Positions 23,851 through 25,859 of a stretch of 25,859 nt of DNA are shown in pieces; the stretch's first letter is position 1, and each line of letters starts with the position of its first letter. Source of the DNA: Bacteroidales bacterium (GTDB taxonomy: Bacteria; Bacteroidota; Bacteroidia; Bacteroidales; JAADGE01); contig JANTGL010000004.1 in NCBI GenBank assembly GCA_024762915.1, positions 1 to 25,859 on the forward strand, read 5' to 3'. The translations under genes were made by a program, and so were the position numbers. The notes under the pieces were generated by a model. That model saw only the letters and a program-made list of their open reading frames with translations. It ran no database searches and was not told the DNA's origin.

Positions 23851-24180
23851 TTATGATAAATCCTCAATACTTGCATCAGGTGCATTTTTCTTTACGGAAG
23901 CAATTCCGTTATCTCTTGACGATTTACTTTCATACATTTCACTTGTTCCGATAACTTGTCCGTTAGAAGCGGTTAAATTAAAATGCGGTTTACCGTTTTT
24001 TGCTTCAAGACTTTTAAACCTGTTATCGTCTTGAGAATTTTTTCTGACGGATTCAATTCCGTTATTACAAGCTGATTTAGTAGTATATCCTTCGCTTGTT
24101 AAAATGATTTGTCCGTTTCCGGCTTTCAAATTGAATTGAAATTCACCGTTTTTTCTTTTTTTAATTTCGAATTTTCCCAT
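23851..24180 (-). CDS. YegP family protein (DUF1508 duplication)
   Basis: This 109-residue protein is built of two ~45-residue repeats, at about 1-48 and 50-100. Each has the DUF1508 pattern: NGEFQFNLKAGNGQIILTSEGYTTKSACNNGIESVRKNS and NGKPHFNLTASNGQVIGTSEMYESKSSRDNGIASVKKNAP. Two tandem copies is the standard YegP layout. Members are small soluble proteins of unknown function, common across bacteria. The gene stands alone with its own terminator, 97 bp downstream of the OB-fold gene on the same strand. No -7 box was convincing (closest ATAATTTG at 24226-24219). Confidence 0.93.
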   Translation of the reverse strand: MGKFEIKKRKNGEFQFNLKAGNGQIILTSEGYTTKSACNNGIESVRKNSQDDNRFKSLEAKNGKPHFNLTASNGQVIGTSEMYESKSSRDNGIASVKKNAPDASIEDLS

Positions 24181-24277
24181 TGTTTTGGTATTTTAGATTA
24201 ATGAAAGCATAAAAGTATCAAATTATTTTAATACAGCCAAGAATTGTTAAAATCAATTTTTGTTTTTCTGTATTAAA

Positions 24278-24748
24278 CTATTCGATAATATCACAATCCT
24301 GCATAATTACATCTTCATACATTTCCATATCATCATCATAAGAAGCCCCCAATGTAATGAAACCTTTAATTTTAATGTTATCACCAACTTTTAAATTTTT
24401 AATACGACTTTCTGCATCTTTCAGAAAAGTACAATTTACACCTGCCTCTTCATCGGCGTCTTTTAATAAAATAACGGTTTGGTCATTTTGATCTTTTGTG
24501 ATTGAAGAAATGACACCTTCTATTATCAGGACTTTTGAATTTCCGTCTTTTTCCAAATATTTTGCATTTGCCTTTGCATTGTCTTTAAGATATTCATCAA
24601 CCAATTGTTTTGAACTTAATGCAGCAAAAGCTTCTGTATCTTGAACATCTCTGTGGGGCATAAAATATAAATAGGCAGGATAAACAGCTGCAAGAATACC
24701 CGCAATAACAATAATTAAAATGATTTTTTTAGTTTTTGAGTTTTTCAT
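24278..24748 (-). CDS. Membrane-anchored OB-fold (tRNA_anti-like) protein
   Basis: The predicted protein has 156 residues from the ATG at 24748-24746 (MKNSKTKK). The frame continues 14 codons upstream, but the predicted transcription start near 24784 and the basic N-terminus followed by a helix favour this start. One hydrophobic helix (about 8-27, IILIIVIAGILAAVYPAYLY) anchors it. Residues about 70-156 resemble the OB-fold tRNA_anti-like domain found in small Bacteroidota envelope proteins: KVLIIEGVISSITKDQNDQTVILLKD, then VNCTFLKDAESRIKNLKVGDNIKIKGFITLG and VIMQDCDII. Ligand and role are unknown. It diverges from the YceI-like gene and appears to share one Crp/Fnr-type site with it (24817-24832). 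Confidence 0.78.
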   Translation of the reverse strand: MKNSKTKKIILIIVIAGILAAVYPAYLYFMPHRDVQDTEAFAALSSKQLVDEYLKDNAKANAKYLEKDGNSKVLIIEGVISSITKDQNDQTVILLKDADEEAGVNCTFLKDAESRIKNLKVGDNIKIKGFITLGASYDDDMEMYEDVIMQDCDIIE

Positions 24749-24787
24749 TTGAGAAAAATTAAATGAGTAAAAAATTAATATTATTTT

Positions 24788-24795
24788 CAAAAGTA
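24788..24795 (-). promoter_or_regulatory. -7 box of the OB-fold gene
   Basis: Minus-strand TACTTTTG (24795-24788) fits TAnnTTTG. No -33 TTG is present; instead the centre of the TGTGA-N6-TCACA site lies 29.5 bp upstream of the box edge, near -41 of the predicted start (~24784). The leader to the ATG at 24748 would be ~36 nt. Confidence 0.55.
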
Positions 24796-24816
24796 TGGCT
24801 TATTTTTTTCCTTATA

Positions 24817-24832
24817 TGTGACCGGTATCACA
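24817..24832. promoter_or_regulatory. Perfect Crp/Fnr-type binding site between divergent genes
   Basis: TGTGACCGGTATCACA is TGTGA-N6-TCACA, identical in its arms to the classical CRP consensus. It sits exactly midway between the -7 boxes of the two divergent genes (29.5 bp from the centre to each box edge). This is the class II activator position for both promoters, and both lack a -33 TTG. The cognate regulator would be a Crp/Fnr-family protein encoded outside the window. Confidence 0.75.
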
Positions 24833-24853
24833 TTATTTTGTGTATTTATAACA

Positions 24854-24861
24854 TATTTTTG
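24854..24861 (+). promoter_or_regulatory. -7 box of the YceI-like gene
   Basis: TATTTTTG fits TAnnTTTG. The predicted start is near 24865, with ~36 nt of leader to the ATG at 24901. There is no -33 TTG; the TGTGA-N6-TCACA site occupies that region. Confidence 0.6.
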
Positions 24862-24900
24862 CATCAATAAAATTATTTTAACATTAAAAATACAAATATT

Positions 24901-25455
24901 ATGAAAAAAGTAAGCTTATTATTTACAATTGCATTTATGAGTTTTACACTCTTTGCTCAAAAAACGTACATTACTAAAAACGCCTATGCAAAATTATTTT
25001 CTCATACGGTTGCTGAAGATATTTCTGCCGAAAATTATAAAGTCATATCAAAAATTAATGCCGAAACCGGTGACTTAATTGTTTCTGTGCCTGTTCAAAG
25101 TTTTACATTTGAAAAAGCATTGATGCAAAAACATTTTAATCAACCGAATTTTATGGATTCAAAACAATTTCCGAAAATTAAGTTTAAAGGAACGTTTGAT
25201 GTTTCAAAGGTTAATTTTGAAAAAGACGGAACTTATCCGGTCACGGTTTCCGGAGATTTAACAATCAGAGCGGTAACGAAACCGATTTCTGAAGAAGGAA
25301 CAATTATCGTAAAAAACGGGAAAGTTTCGGCTAATTCAATATTTATTGTTAAAAATATTTTCCAATACGGGGTTGGTAAACCGACAAAAAAAAGCAAGAA
25401 AGAAAACATAGCGGAAGATGTTAAAATTACATTTAAAGCCGATTACGAAGGATAG
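24901..25455 (+). CDS. YceI-family secreted lipid-binding-like protein
   Basis: This 184-residue protein has a signal peptide ending FTLFAQ (about 1-20) and a single YceI lipocalin-like barrel. Family features are VISKINAETGDLIVSVPVQSFTFEKALMQKHFNQPNFMDSKQFPKIKFKGTF and YPVTVSGDLTIRAVTKPISEEGTIIVKNGKVSANSIF, ending FKADYEG. The residues around LMQKHFNQPNFMDSKQFPKIKF correspond to the classic MRDxHLxxxxFFDVxxYPxxxF block. YceI proteins bind isoprenoid or fatty-acid ligands in the periplasm. Several relatives respond to redox, acid or respiratory stress, which would fit control by a Crp/Fnr-type regulator. Confidence 0.92.
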   Translation: MKKVSLLFTIAFMSFTLFAQKTYITKNAYAKLFSHTVAEDISAENYKVISKINAETGDLIVSVPVQSFTFEKALMQKHFNQPNFMDSKQFPKIKFKGTFDVSKVNFEKDGTYPVTVSGDLTIRAVTKPISEEGTIIVKNGKVSANSIFIVKNIFQYGVGKPTKKSKKENIAEDVKITFKADYEG

Positions 25456-25487
25456 TATTTAAAATTAATTGATTTGTTCATAATAAT

Positions 25488-25550
25488 ATCATTGCCGACT
25501 ACGATTCTTGAGTTTTAAGAGTTCTCAAGAATCCGGCAATGATCCTTTTT
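25488..25550 (+). terminator. Long bulged hairpin after the YceI-like gene
   Basis: There are two stacked 10-bp helices: ATCATTGCCG/CGGCAATGAT (25488-25497/25534-25543) and GATTCTTGAG/CTCAAGAATC (25503-25512/25524-25533). A one-sided 5-nt bulge (ACTAC) separates them, and the loop is 11 nt. The stem is followed by CCTTTTT. It fits a terminator for the YceI-like gene, but it also forms almost all of the leader of the next gene, whose ATG lies 20 bp on. Confidence 0.75.
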
Positions 25551-25563
25551 AAAAAAAATAAAA

Positions 25564-25859
25564 ATGCATAAAATACCCGAAACATTACAATATTTGATTA
25601 GTGAGATTCTGGAAGAAAAACAAATTAATGCCGATCGTGTAGCAGAATTTCTGAAAAGAACGGATATTAAAGAAAGTGAATTAACTGATTTTGTTAATTT
25701 TAATCATTCGGAAAAAGAAAGCTACGGCAGAAATATCATTTTTGACGGCGGTTTTTTTAAATTGATGTTGATGTCATGGAATAAATTTGATTTTACTGCA
25801 ATTCATGACCACGGACAAGTGGAGTGGGGTGCAGTCAGATCTTTCGGAGAGATGGTAAA
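25564..25859 (+). CDS. Cysteine-dioxygenase-like cupin, N-terminal fragment (cut by window edge)
   Basis: 98 codons are visible from the ATG at 25564 (MHKIPETLQYLISEILEEKQ) before the window ends. After a helical N-terminal region comes NIIFDGGFFKLMLMSWNKFDFTAIHDHGQVEWGAVRSF. The W-x7-IHDHG segment, with His81 and His83 as likely iron ligands and EWG after it, matches the first cupin motif of bacterial cysteine dioxygenase-type thiol dioxygenases. These oxidise cysteine (or a similar thiol) to the sulfinic acid. The third metal His would lie beyond the window, so other cupin oxygenases cannot be excluded. The gene is separated from the YceI-like gene by a strong hairpin; no -7 box was identified. 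Confidence 0.68.
   Translation, partial: MHKIPETLQYLISEILEEKQINADRVAEFLKRTDIKESELTDFVNFNHSEKESYGRNIIFDGGFFKLMLMSWNKFDFTAIHDHGQVEWGAVRSFGEMV

Noticed and set aside
1..25859. CRISPR arrays, IS elements with transposases, prophage or integrase genes
   Set aside because: No regularly spaced direct repeats and no such genes were found on either strand.

Overview
The window comes from a low-GC (by eye roughly one third G+C) member of the Bacteroidota. The support is: a LacI/SusC/SusD/SusE glycan-uptake locus, a type IX secretion C-terminal sorting domain, repeated TAnnTTTG (-7) promoter boxes with a TTG about 20 bp upstream in place of sigma70 boxes, and little sign of Shine-Dalgarno sequences. 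The class (Bacteroidales-like or Flavobacteriia-like) cannot be settled from the sequence. No phage, IS transposase or CRISPR array was seen.

Layout. (1) 1-7292: a polysaccharide-utilisation locus. The start of an MFS sugar transporter runs off the left edge (minus strand), followed by a LacI-family regulator (minus) and a divergent susC-susD-susE operon (plus) closed by a strong terminator. Two LacI-type dyads sharing an 11-bp core lie in the two intergenic regions. The arrangement resembles maltodextrin/starch loci of this phylum. (2) 7337-9806: a cell-division and RNA module, with a ZapB-like coiled-coil protein, zapA, a probable ~190-nt structured RNA with its own promoter and terminator (a 6S RNA candidate by position and size), and rny (RNase Y). 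(3) 9862-14276: wbpE-wbpD-wbpB-wbpA, the four enzymes that turn UDP-GlcNAc into UDP-2,3-diacetamido-2,3-dideoxy-glucuronate for a surface polysaccharide. A four-helix-bundle (23S rRNA intervening-sequence-type) gene bounded by heptad inverted repeats is inserted between wbpD and wbpB. (4) 14287-15314: two identical 31-bp copies of a palindrome bracket a ~1-kb segment with an orphan secreted-protein gene and a probable dispersed repeat. (5) 15302-23407, minus strand: a compact run ppx - GH18/CUB/T9SS protein - carboxypeptidase-regulatory/oligopeptidase-B fusion - aat - plsC with a zinc-ribbon tail. (6) 23504-25859: tRNA-Arg(ACG), a YegP protein, an OB-fold membrane-anchored protein divergent from a YceI-family protein, and the start of a cysteine-dioxygenase-like cupin.

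The most notable observations are: the exactly symmetric divergent promoter pair around one perfect TGTGA-N6-TCACA site (24788-24861); the fusion of a CarboxypepD_reg-type envelope protein to a complete oligopeptidase B; the zapA-rny intergenic RNA with a possible terminator/antiterminator switch; the duplicated palindrome around the orphan gene; and the heptad-repeat-bounded four-helix-bundle insertion inside a sugar-nucleotide operon.
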